Part shown: piece by piece, positions 1 through 12,000 of the stretch | How positions within the stretch are numbered: position 1 is the first letter of the stretch | How the letters are laid out: every line of letters starts with the position of its first letter | NCBI GenBank assembly: GCA_023078555.1 | Contig: CM041197.1 | Span: 4,671,810-4,735,809 of the forward strand | Direction of reading: 5' to 3' | DNA length: 64,000 nucleotides | DNA from: Ulva prolifera | Taxonomy: Eukaryota > Chlorophyta > Ulvophyceae > Ulvales > Ulvaceae | Made by a program: the position numbers and the translations under genes | Notes under the pieces: generated by a model | Seen by the model: the letters and a program-made list of their open reading frames with translations, nothing else | What the model was told of the DNA's origin: nothing | Databases searched by the model: none

Positions 1-3000
1 CGTGCCGCGAGGTCCCGCACTGCGCCGTCGACCTCGTAGTGCTGCACGCCGCCGCGGCCAAACGCGGCGCCGAGCGCGGCATGGAGAGCCGCTCGCGCCT
101 CCGCTGCTGCGAGTCCACGCTCCGCTGCCTCTGCCTGCATGCATGCAGCGGCGGCGGTGGCGGACGCCGTTGGAGCGAACGGTCACCGAGTCGGGCGACC
201 TGGGTGGCGGCACGGTCGTCATTTGATGCACCGAGGCCGCAGCGTATGTGCCGTTGTGGGCGTGTGGGGGAAGCCAGAGCAGTTCTGGTGCGAGCTTGTG
301 TATGCGGAGACGGTGTTGCCCAGCCCCGCGGCTATGTGACGCGTCAAGTCCAGGATGCAGACACGGGCGACATCGTGGCGAGATCTGAGGAACGTAACAA
401 TAAACTGCTGGGCACTGACGTACAGCACCGATGCCAGTCCCTGATGACCCATGTTGCTCAGGGATGCCCGAAGGCGTGTGTTTGACCAGACTGAAGCTTC
501 GATCTCCCCGTACAATGTGCTGTGAACGGGTCAGCCGTCGGGTGCCCAGCTGCCGCGCATAGGCACGCATGGCGCAGTTCTCTCTCCAGTTCGGTACGAC
601 TACATGCGTGCGCTTGTGCGCATCTCAAGTGCGCCGCCTGTAATGCGCATTGTCACGCATACAGTGCATGCATGGCACCTCGCACCTCCTCGTTACGCTC
701 CCGCATCTCGCCAGCCGCCTCACGCGCCACTGCATCTTGATCCCGCAACTGCGCCCCCACCACCTCCTGCCGCCGGCTAGCCGCCTCAGCGTGCGCGTGT
801 GCTGCATGTGCTGCGGCAACCGCAGCATCCACCTCCGCACGGAGTCTCTGTACCTCATGCCCCAACTCCACCCCTGATGCGACAGCCCTCCAGCCCCCGT
901 CTGGTGCACCCCCCGTCCGTTGCCCTGATGTACTTTGCACCGCCGATTCTGCCGCGTGAGGAGCGGCAGGTGCACCTTGGGGCCCCCACCTCCATGCATC
1001 GCGCCCATGCACCGGCCGCGTGTCAGCTGCGCGACCCGCCTCTGCCGCAAACGCGAGGTCCGCGGCTCCCCCGTGCCGTGCTGCGTGCTGTGCGTGCTGC
1101 GGGAAGAGGCCCCTCGCGGCCTCGAGCTTGGCGGAGCACAGCACGAGGTCAGTCGCGGCAGCATGCAGGTGACTGATGTCCGAATCCAGGGCCGCCGTGA
1201 GCGCGCCGCGGCGCGCCTGCTGCGCCTGCGCCGCTGCCTCTCGTGCTGCGCGTGCTGTGCGTGCTGTGTCCGTCAGCTGCAGCCATCGCTCGCGGTGGCG
1301 TGCCTCGTGCTCCGATGCCGCCTGCACACAGAGGAAGTGCATGCCGTGTGCTGTGTGCTGTGCATTGCGCTGCGTGCTGTGCCCCGACAACAGTTTCAGG
1401 GTTTTGTACTCTCTGCAATGGGAATGTATGGTGTGAGCTGCTGCAGGCCCAGCCAAGGGTGGAAGACTATGCAGGCACGGGAATATCATGAGATAACAAG
1501 CCACCACACGACCCCATCTGCTGCTGCTGGCGTCAGCAGTGTTGTGCGCAAGGTTGGGCTGCGGCCGGCAGCGCCCACTATTGCGAGTGTGACGTGACTG
1601 GGGTGAGAGTTTGTTGAGACAAAACTCAGAAAGCGTTGAGAGTGTTTTTATTGAGTAGACTGGACGATTCAGCAGCCCAGTCCTGCTGCTGAGGATATCA
1701 GCACACGCAGAGTTGCATTGAAACGTGTACGCGTTTCGATAAGAAACGTTTCAAATGCGTTTCTTATATTAGCGGTTCATATCAACGTATAAAACGCTGG
1801 CACGCCGGGACTGAACGTGTTCAGGAGGGGTCCAAGCAGATGCGCACTGCGCGGCACCCGCCATTGGATCCATGCATATCCGAATCCTGATGCACCCCTA
1901 GGCCTAGCCACAAGGTGTAGCCAGGCTTGTAACCACAGGCGCTGTGAGAAAGCGGTGCAGCACATGCCGTAGCATCGTTGCACAGTGAACACTCGCTGCA
2001 AATATCACTAGATATTGTAATGAGTGTGTCAACCCGTAGACTGCACAAGTCGCTGCTCAGAGCAGTCTGGGAAAAGTGGCTGGGCGCCTCCGGTGCCCAG
2101 ATGGCAATTTCCCCACACAACGTCTCTTATTGTGCACCAAAACTTAAAGAAACGTTTCAAACGCGTTTCTTCTATTAAATTTTCATATCAAAATGTTTCA
2201 ATGCAACTCTGAGCACATGAGACCTGCAACTGCAACTCAAGCACCCGCACCTGATACCAGATCGAAAACACTGTCACCGTCAAATGCTTCCACATATTCC
2301 CGATGGCAACCCCCCCCTACTTGCCTCAGCTACCGGTAGCAACATCGGTACTGCCAGTGGCTAGCGGCGCCACAAACACTTGCCACGTGCATGCTGCGAC
2401 CGGTTCCAGTCCGGCCCCGATGTCCCGCTGTCCGGAAGAACAAACGGGAAGCGATGGCGGATTGGCCACCATCCTGTGTCAGTAGAGTGGTCCGCACCTG
2501 CTGCTCAGTCTCTAAAACCCTCTGCGCCTCGGCAGCAGCCGCCGCCACCTTCTCCGCAGCCCCCACCGCAGCCTCCGTCTCCTCGCAGCGCCCCTCCGCC
2601 ACCCTCACCTCCCGCTCCAGGTGCCCTCTCGTCACACCCGCCGCCTCGCCGTGCAGCACCTGGCCGCAGAGTTCGCAGTGCTGCTCCTCGGCCTCATGGT
2701 GCGAACTGTGCGCAGCTCCCGCGGCAAACGCGGCCTCTTGCTGCCGGGCCGTGGTAAGCTGCGCCTTTGCCGCGGCAGCCTCTCTGCGCGCCGCTGAGAG
2801 TGCTGCTGCGGCAGCTGATGTCGACTGCTGCTGTGCCTGGACGCGGAGGCCTTGCTTCTGCACCTCCTCCTGTACCTCGCTCATTCTCGAGGCCTCTGCA
2901 TGCATGTCCATCAGTGTTTAAATTTTGTACAGTGCACATGCATCAGAAGAGCGGACGGGCGCGGAAGCACACAGAACACAAGCATCTCTGGCGCATTAGC

Positions 3001-6000
3001 TTCCGCTATCTCGTCAAGATGATGCATGCAGTGTGTGCGTGTAGCGGTCAGCGTTGCGCAATCGATGACACGCAATGGAAGAGGGGGCTCCTCGCAGACT
3101 CCACGCCAATGCACATGCTGCATGGGTATGGCGTACTAGTTCTCACTGATTCAGTGCGCAGGAACTGTGGCACATCGGCGGCGATATGCAGTCCTGAGGT
3201 CACGCACGCCCCTGACCCGTCGTGTTTCAGATTGAGGTCCCAAACAACAAGAGTGGCGCCTACATCACATCTAGGTGAGCGACGGCCAGGTGACATGGAA
3301 CTGCTCAGAGAAGGCGAGACTGGAGACCAGGGTGTCACCGCATACCACCCCAAGGACACACCCATATGTGGGCGAACATGCGCAAACGCTGAAACAGAAC
3401 GCTCGCGACAGGTTTCGCACCCTGAGCAGCCTCCCGTTCCGCCGCGTCGGCATCAGGCAGGGGTTCTCCTGGCGGGGAGCCTCCCCCCGCCGCCTCCTCT
3501 GCTGCATCGCTCCACACCCGCTGCCGCTCCTCCTCTGCGGCGTGTAGCCGAACCCGCACCTCCGCCGCGCCTGCGGCAGTGCGCGCTAGCAGCGCCGGCA
3601 GCGGCGCCGCCGCGGCCGCGGCGGCCGCCGCAGCGGCGGCCGCCGCGTCGTCGGTGGCCTGGGCGTGCTGCGCGGCAGCGCGCAGCGCGGCGGCAGCGGC
3701 GTCGGCCTTGGCGGCCGCGCGGTCGGCGGTGCGGCGGCAGTGCTGCACGTCGGACGCTGCGGCGATGCAGTCGGTCTTAGACTCCTTTGCGAGCACTTTT
3801 ACCTCGTCTTCACATGTCTGCATGCGATCACACAGGCCATGGCACAACATGCGTGTAGTGCAGCACCAAACAACCTTCCGTGCCTGACGGCCCTACACGA
3901 TGGCGGCTCAGTGTCGCTGGCAGCACTGTGAACCACCGATGCCTGCCAGACTCACAATCGGTATGACGATATGCTCGGACGATATGCTCGGTGTACAAGA
4001 AAAACCTCAACACATGACCGGCTAGCCTGCAGGGGCTCGGGTGTTGACACACCGAGGTGACAGGGCTGCACACCTTCCACAGCGTGAGGTCGACCACCGG
4101 TGCCAGCGCCTCCTTGAACTTCGAGTCCGCCGCCTCGAGCAGCCCCATCACCGACGCCTGGCTGAGAAACAGCACGCGTGGCAGGTGCGGCGACAGGCGC
4201 CGGTCCACCGCGGCCTGCGTCTCCCGCAGCGTCGCGCCGGTCTCGTCCGTGCCGCCGATCTCAAACGTGAGCGCCCCTGTAGCCACTCTCACACCTCCGT
4301 TTTGCAGACGCCCGCCGCAGTGTAAATTGCACCCGCTGCCCCGCCCCAAACACAGTGCAGATCCGCTTCACTCCTGAAGACAGATCTGTATGTCGGCTGC
4401 GATTGCATTTGGGATCCGGAGCGAACCTTTATGCTTGGTGGCGGTGCGTTCGACTGTAAACTCCTCCCCGCCGACCGCCCCGCGGAGGCGCACGCACGCG
4501 GCCTTGACGGCGGCACTGTGGTTGATGACGTCCGCCCGTGTCAGCCCGAGGCGGCCGCTGTCTCCGAGCCAGCCGGAGAGGTCGCCCGACAGAGCCCAGA
4601 TGGCGGCGCTCGCGACGGCCGTCTTGCCGGATCCATTGGACAGCGAGCCTGCAGCGCATCGAGACGCGGTGCTGTCCGTGGCCGTTTGACCCCTTCCCGA
4701 AAGGCATTGATACAGTGCGAGGGCCAGCGCCGATCGCGACCAGCAGAAACTGGACAGTTTGCGGGAAAATGAATAGAACAGATCGGGTTCAACCGAGCCA
4801 TTATCGGAGCTGGACCCCTCTCTAATTAACAGTCCATAGCCCACAACCGCGTGCACATGGGCACTAGTGTATAGCTGCCCCCGCCGGAACGCACCGTTGT
4901 CCATTTCGTTCCGCCCGGTCAGCGCCACAACCCCGGCGTGGAAGCGGAACGTCACCGGCTCCGCCCCAAAGCAGCGGAAGCCTTGCACGGTGACGTCATG
5001 AAGCTGCACCGGCGCCGCGTGCGCCCCCGCGCGTGCCGCCGCGGCCGCGGCGTCGCCGTCCGCCGCCGCGCGCCGCTGGCATCCCTGCAGGATCGCGGCC
5101 GCGTGCTCTCGGAGCTGCCGCTGGAGGGCCTCCTGTCCTGCAACACACGCTGCGCTGTCGACGCGCTCATGCATGAGCTGCATGCATACATGATGCACAT
5201 GCATGCGGACGTGAGGGTGTGCTTGGATCGACACACACTGGAGCTGCAGCTTGACAGACAGATTGATGGGCTCAACATGTGTTCTGCGTCGGTGGTGGGC
5301 CCGAGGGATCACCCACTCGAAGCTTGAATCGACTGCAGGTATATAGCTATAGCAGCGGGCGCAGTGGCAGCTACGCCTCGAAGCGGTCTGCACCCCAGGC
5401 CCACCGCGGGGCAGGCGGCGGCGGCCGCCCCGCAGCTGCTCAGATGTACACAGCTACCGAGGTGTACACAGGTGACCGTGCTTTGGCATCTGCAGGCGGG
5501 GCAGTGCTTTGGCATCTGCAGGCGGGGCAGTGGGGAGCGTACCGGCAGGTTCGTCTCCAGCCGAGTCGCCCACGCCCGCCGCAGCCTGCCGCTCGCGGTG
5601 ATCCAGGAACGCGTGCAGCGTGTCTGCTGCAGTGTGAGCCACTGCGGCTACAGGCGGATCTGCCTCGTGGCCGTGGCCTTGAGCGAGCTGGTGGGCGTCG
5701 GGTGCATTCGAGGCTGCAGATGGGGCGGGAGTGGCAGGAGAAGGGGGTGGCTGGAGGCGGGCCAGCAGCGGTTGCTCGAGGATGACCGTCACCCGGGCGC
5801 CTGCGGAGGACAAGGTAGATCAAGACAACATAAAATCCTAGTTTTCTATTTTTATATACAAAAAGCGCGTTTTTTTCTCGAATCAAAACGCCCACAAGAC
5901 GCACACACGACGGGGTGGTCCAGAGGCAAGCAGGCAGGGTGGAACGGCGGCCACACAGCAGCGCGGGGAGCATGGGAGGGATGCTGATGCCCGCAGTGTG

Positions 6001-8545
6001 GGAGATGCGTATGTGACCGTCCAGTTGGACATGTTCAGATCTGAGACCTGGCAAAGGGCGTGCCTGGTGAATACTGCCGTAACCCAAGATTAGATTAAGA
6101 ATACGACCGTAACCCGACGTGACACAAGAGATGACGGCGGCGCGCAGTGCACAAACAGGCGCCCCGAGGAGGTGGATATCCAGTCGTCCGTGCTGCTTAA
6201 GCCTGCCAGATCATATTAAGTCTTCCAGTCAATCGCTGAGCAAAACGCCACGCGGCGACAGCACACAGTTCTTGTTGGATGCCAGTGGTGGATGAATGAA
6301 TTGCATTCGTGACAAAAAAATCAAGCAATGTTATGTTTTCAATATGTTTTCCGATAATTCAAGCAACGTCCATGGCCTGTACGTCTGCCAAAAACATGAA
6401 AAGCAAGCAGTGTTCCTGAAAGAGAGCGCAGATCCAAGGCGGACCTGTGGCGACCAGCTGTTCTCGCGCCTCCGCCACGGCGGCCTGCTCTGCGGCCGGC
6501 GCGGTCAGCCGCAGCACACTGCGGGCATTGAAACGGGAGGCGCACTCTGGCAGCCACTCGTGGCGGCCACTCCATGCCAGGGTGTGGTGTTGGGGGCCAC
6601 AGGAGAGAGGGATCGACTGCAGTGGCTGGAAGTTCTCATCTAGGAGGAGGACCCTCTTAGCCTCGCCCTCTTCGCCAAAGTTGACTGCAGCAGCAGCAGC
6701 TCACATCAACCGCGAATGGTTTGATTATGATTTCATTGTGCAGGCAGTGTGTGCATAGAGAGAGGCCCTGTGAGTTTCGTACAGTCGTCTGAGGGGGTTT
6801 CCAGGTGGTTTACCCCTTCGGCATATGTGGTCCCGTTACTTCGAGTCTGTCAATGTCCTTTTCAGGATATGGCTCAGTGCATCCAGATACACTTTGCTAT
6901 ACATATGGCCTGCCAGGAGGTACGCAGGCGAGTGCTTTGGTGCTACTGTCACCCACAACATCACCTGGCTACATCTGGAACATTTCATTGCAGCTGGCTA
7001 CTGTTATTACACAATGGCATTGCCGGACGTTGTGGATCAGAGTTCATGCCAAACGTGTGTGATTGTGACTGGGCCTTGACTCTTGGTGAAAGCCAAGACC
7101 ACTAACAAGTCGTGTGTCGTTTTCAAACAACCAGTCAATGTGCGGACTGGCCGGGGTCAGGCTGCAGTCCACGTTTTATGATTCCGTGTATCTTGACCTG
7201 CCAAGCTCCTGCACCTGACATGGATAGCTGATGCTAGCTAGCTGACATGACCAAAAAAAAAAAAGCGGATGCCATGAGATGTATCAGCTGTGGCTCAGCC
7301 TGTTGCAGCGAAGGGCATGGCGTACGCACGCTGGAAGGGGGACCCGATGTAGGTGATGTTGGTGTTGGGTACTGTGTGCGGCAGATGGTAGTGGCCGCTG
7401 TATGTTGGGATGTCAACAGGGAACTCCTCCTTCCCGACACCAACGTGGGCTTGCTGGCGGGTGTTGAATCGCGCTCCAGCGACATCCGCATGCACAAAAA
7501 AGGCCAGCGGGGCTTCCGGGAGCGCCCTAGCGGCCGCTAGCAGCTGCTGCAGCTCCTTTCGATCAGCCCTGCAACAGCACAGCCGAGATGAAGCTGAGGT
7601 TGTGCTCTGGTGTGATGTTGAGGTGCCCATGTTGTATGTAGATGCTGATGTTGAGCAGATTGCACCAGCAGCAGTGCCATGGTCACGCGAACTTCACCCC
7701 ATGTCTGTGGCTACAGAGCATATGCTATGTTCAGTCAATATGTGAATGCTGCACGTTTCGGTTTTTGGTGGCGAGCTGCATCTCGGGCAGATGCAGGTTC
7801 AAGATGTCACACGAAATGCTGTAGAGCCCACCTGTACGGGATCCATGCAGCATTGTTGAGCAGCGTAGGAGTAGAGAAAACTCTCCACATAGGGCAGATC
7901 CGTTCAAGGATGCCCATGTTGTGCTCAACCCCCGAGAGGGAAGCCTGATCATGGTTGCCAGTGATACTGATTGTGGGATGTCTCCACTCTCGCAAGTCGC
8001 CTTCCACCTGACGAAGCAGGCGATGAGGCACGTTTTCTCTCGCGTCCCAGAAGTCTCCCTGAAGGTGGCTGTTGCAAATCACCACTGTTTCGGGCTGAGC
8101 GGCGCCTGTACCTCTTCAGGCAGTCTTGATCGTGAACAGCTCGATACCAACGAAACAGGCCATAAATCGTGACCACTACAGCCTAAAATACATAAATATG
8201 TGATCTGCGTACCAGGAATATACATCCTGCGTTGTGCGCAGAGGCAATTTTGCTCACGGAGTTCAAGCTGGAGCGCCAGTGCGGATGGAATCGCTGGTGC
8301 ACATGCAAATCCGAGAACACAATCCACCGCTTGACTGACGAGAACAATTCAGATGAGTCTGGCGAGGCTTCAACAAAAAGTGCTTTGGCATCAGGAGCGT
8401 CGGACGTCTGGGTCGCGCATGTCGTGCTGGCGCGGACACGCCTGCTCCGGTGCGTGTGCCCGTGCTTCAGACGAAATGAAGAGCCCAACATACGCGCAGA
8501 GGACGAAATTGGGTCAGCCACAGATGAATGATACGCGATGTGCAT
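1..8545 (-). CDS. Fused SbcD/Mre11-like phosphoesterase and SbcC/Rad50-like ATPase (3' end off window)
   Basis: Predicted DNA end-processing nuclease and ATPase in one chain. Twelve phase-consistent exons: 8545 (or 8491)-8213, 8058-7832, 7568-7330, 6684-6445, 5800-5543, 5137-4895, 4648-4427, 4276-4074, 3817-3421, 2895-2498, 1321-686, and 134 off the left edge; about 1,158 residues from the ATG at 8491. Phosphoesterase motifs in order: FSDLHVH, GDFWD, GNHD, FFVHAD, SGHYHLPH, then GSPFQ. The ATPase part begins near residue 414 with GFRCFG, and its Walker A is GRNEMDNGSLSNGSGKTA near residue 495. A Q-loop-like FLSQASVMGLLEA follows. Long Ala/Glu/Arg coiled coils flank CELCG near residue 843, the expected zinc-hook position. 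The last visible exon reads LGAAFGRGGVQHYEV, entering the C-terminal ATPase half, which lies outside the window. The N-terminus is Arg/Ser-rich and could be an organelle presequence. Separate neighbouring genes are disfavoured because splice phases match through every junction. Confidence 0.82.
5478..5529. repeat. 26-bp tandem repeat, two copies
   Basis: Two perfect 26-base units, each starting GTGCTTTGGCATC, at 5478-5503 and 5504-5529. They lie in the intron between the fifth and sixth exons of the SbcCD-like gene. Confidence 0.9.
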
Positions 8546-9092
8546 AAGATTACGCTGAAAATCTGCGCGCATAGCGCTGCAAGCAGCACTGACGCACCAA
8601 TGCCCGCGATTCAGTGGTCGAACCGATGCACAAATGGGCAACGCACTCGCGCTACTAGTGCAATGTAATGTTGCTGTCTTGACTTGCGCTGGGTACCAGG
8701 TAAAGTCTCGTTCGGCGCACGCGCGAGCACAGTCATACCAGCTCAGCCTGTCCATGGCCCCAAAGGCCACCCGAGCTACTTGCAGACACGCAATCGACAC
8801 AGCGGCAGCCGTGTTGCCAGCGATATTCGGGCCTGGGCCGCTATCGATGCATGTGATGCCTGCGAATGACTGCGCCAGTGAGCGACCTGTTCGTGCTCTG
8901 GTGCTACATCGGGATCACATCTGAGGAATCAACTGGAGCTGGACAAGCGTGCAGACAGCGCCTTTCGTAAATCATGCTACAGTATATTTGTAAACACTTA
9001 GGATCTAGCTGTAGCAGCACCTGACTAACGCCTTACAGGCGGGATCGTAGCATGAAATAAGTTGGGAGCAGACCGCGTAGCCAGTGGAAGTC

Positions 9093-12000
9093 ATGATGGA
9101 AGCACCGCCGGAAATAGATGTAATACGTCGCATTGGTAGCGGTGGTTCGCATCCTGACAGCGCTGCCGCGTCGGAGGGCATGTCCGATGGCCACGCTGCA
9201 TCCGTAACATCGAGCAGCTCGGTTACCGCGGCCACGCAGTGCCTCCGCTTCGAGACCATCACAGACAGAGAAAGCCGTGTATGTACCATTGTTTGCTTGT
9301 CTGTGCGTACTCTTGGTTTTGCCCAGGTTACATCTGCTCGACCGCTCCCATCTCAAAGATGCAGAGGGTCTGGCGTCCTGGATCCATGGCTCATGGCTAT
9401 AGACTGATGCATGTTTGACATGTATGTACGATGCATTCTGCCCTCGAGAGATGCGTCCAGTCTTCTGCAGACGGCAATTCTGGTGATGAAGCTGGTGGTC
9501 ATAGTCGGAGACGCAGGCACCGGGGTCATGGTCAGCGTCCGGAGACTGCGCAACGCCAGTGACATGTTTGTCATGAACCGCAGGTTCATGGCCGTGCAAG
9601 TGGCACTCAATTCAGTGTTCCTGCTGTCGCTAGTTGCTGGCTTCGCACTGTGGGGTCGGAGGGCGTTGGTGTCGCGCAGGCACGGCATGAAGTGGACGAA
9701 GAGGCGCCTCGGTGTCGCCCAGGTCTGCCCCAGTAGCGTACATCCATGCATGGGGTTCTCATAAATCCTGATTCGGGTCGTACTGCGCCATGTCTTGAGT
9801 GGACAGATCACCACAGTACGCTTGTGCCGCAATCTGCCTAGCCGCCCGTTCATTGACCCCCTAGCACTCTGAGCCGCTGCGTGTTTTAGACTCTCCCATC
9901 TGCCACCCGCGCATGCGCCACATACCTCAGCGTCACAGCAGCCAGCGTCACAGCGTAGCCATGCATGCGGGGGCGAACCCATCAGGCCAGAGGCTGCCAA
10001 GGAATCTCGCCCCTGCTCCTGGCCAGGGTGCCTCTTGCGAGCACAGTGTACGTACATACATGAACCGCATCATGTGAAATTGCATCATGCCACCGCTACA
10101 CCATTCCCACCTCTCACGCTCCTTCATACACCATACGGAACCCTGTGCGCAGCCGCCGCCTCACGCCCCCTGCGCCACCTGCAGATCACACTGTTCCGCG
10201 GCGCCCTCGTGCTCACGATCGTTGCCGGGCAGCTCGCACTCAGCAGCTACAGCCTCGCGGTGCCAGATGCCTTCTGCCGCAGCCGTTTCGTGATGCCCCT
10301 GATCGACCTTGTCATCTGGCTGTGCTGGGGGACTGTGCTGCTGGCACTGCTCATCGAGGCGCACGGCACCAACCTCGTGCCGTCGAACCTCGGGCCCGCG
10401 CCGGACACACGGGCGGCGCAGGAGACGGCCGCGGAGGATGTAGAGTCAGAGGGGGGTGGGAAGGTCCAGGGGGGGGCTGCGGCGGGCTCGGCGTCACCGC
10501 GGGCGGGGGCGGCGGGGGCGTCCGCAAAGCGGCGATCCGCGTCGCCGGCGCGGCGGGACGGCGTCGTGTTTGACCTGCCGCTGTACGTGCATTGGCCCAA
10601 GCTGCTCGTGTGGATTCCGTTCACAGGTGCTTGTGCTTCGCCCCCTATGCACCCTGCCCCCTGCCCGTTCCGGAACAGGCTTTGCGCGTGAGCATCGTCA
10701 CTCCCCTGCCGACCCTATTGCAGCTGCCGACACTCCACTGCGGAAGCGCTGTGCATTCTCTCGCACCTTCTCACGGCCGCATGGTGTTCCCGGACTCACG
10801 CCAATGCATGGCGGACTGCCGATGCTCCGGCGTCCACAGCAGCGGCGCGACTCTGAGCTGCCGCCAACATCACGTGTCATTGCGCTGAGTCAGCGCCGCT
10901 GACACCGCAGGCCGCGCCGTGCAGTCACCGTCGTGTGGGGCACCGCGCTGGCGATGGACGACGGCGAGCTCTTGGACATCAAGGTGGAGGGTGGGGGGCC
11001 ATGCACCTGGGGCTCGAAGCTGCACTGCTCCCTGAGCCCGCTGCTGTACCGCGTGTCGATGGCCACGTACGCCTGCGTCGTGGCGTACTTTGTGGCGTAT
11101 GCGGTGTACCTCCGGCGCGGCAGCGTGCTGCTGCGGCGGGTGGCGTACCAGAAGTACCGCATGGCAAACCTCGTGCTGCGGCTACAGGTGAACCCCACAT
11201 ACAGTGTCTGTTTCCCCGGGCACCATGTTCTGTCTGCTGTCCCCCTTCCCCCGCCCGATGTTCGTGTTGCTCTTTGATTGCTTGGACGTTGCTCTCAGCA
11301 TTCCTGACACAGCTTCGTGGCTGAGCTGTACAGCCTCATGTGATGTCATCGCAAATACGACGTCTGGACCCTCTCGGGGCACCCTACGCACCTATAGCGA
11401 ATCCACAGAAACGACTTTGTTTGTGTGGATTCGCGATACGTGCGAATTCGACACAGGCAGCCGCGCAGCCGCGCAAATCTGTACCATTTCAGGTACCTTT
11501 CAGGTTCTGCCTTTCAGGTTCTACCTTTCAGGTTCAATCTTTGTTCCTACATGTGGCTATGTCAACCTTTCTCCGTTTTCTTTGTGTGTCGCCAGGCCCT
11601 GGAACTCCAAGACAGGGTCCGGGCGGCCTGCAGATTCGATTCAGTGCTGTCATGATGGGCGGCCTCTTCATCAGTCTGACACTCACGGCCTTTGCCGTGA
11701 AGGACATCTGTGTCGGCTACAACACCACGCTCCTCGGAAGCCCGCCCATCTCGCTCATCTTCGTTGCGCTACAGGTGCGCCCCCCCACCGCGGCCCGCGG
11801 CCACAGCTCCTCACAGACCGCACTGTCGCCCTATCATGCATGCACCAGCCCACCTCTCGCCGTGGTACGCGTACCTGTTCCGGCAGTTCGTGGCCCAGGA
11901 CACCGGGCGGAAGTTCGTGCGGCCGTTGTGCGCGGGAAGCGCTCCCCCCGAGGGCACACATCGTGGCGTGCATACAATCTCTGCTACCCGCTGAGCCTCC

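Noticed and set aside
3590-3660. A long GCC/GCG repeat looking like a microsatellite
   Set aside because: On the minus strand it is a run of alanines within the coiled-coil exon of the SbcCD-like gene, in frame with conserved phases.
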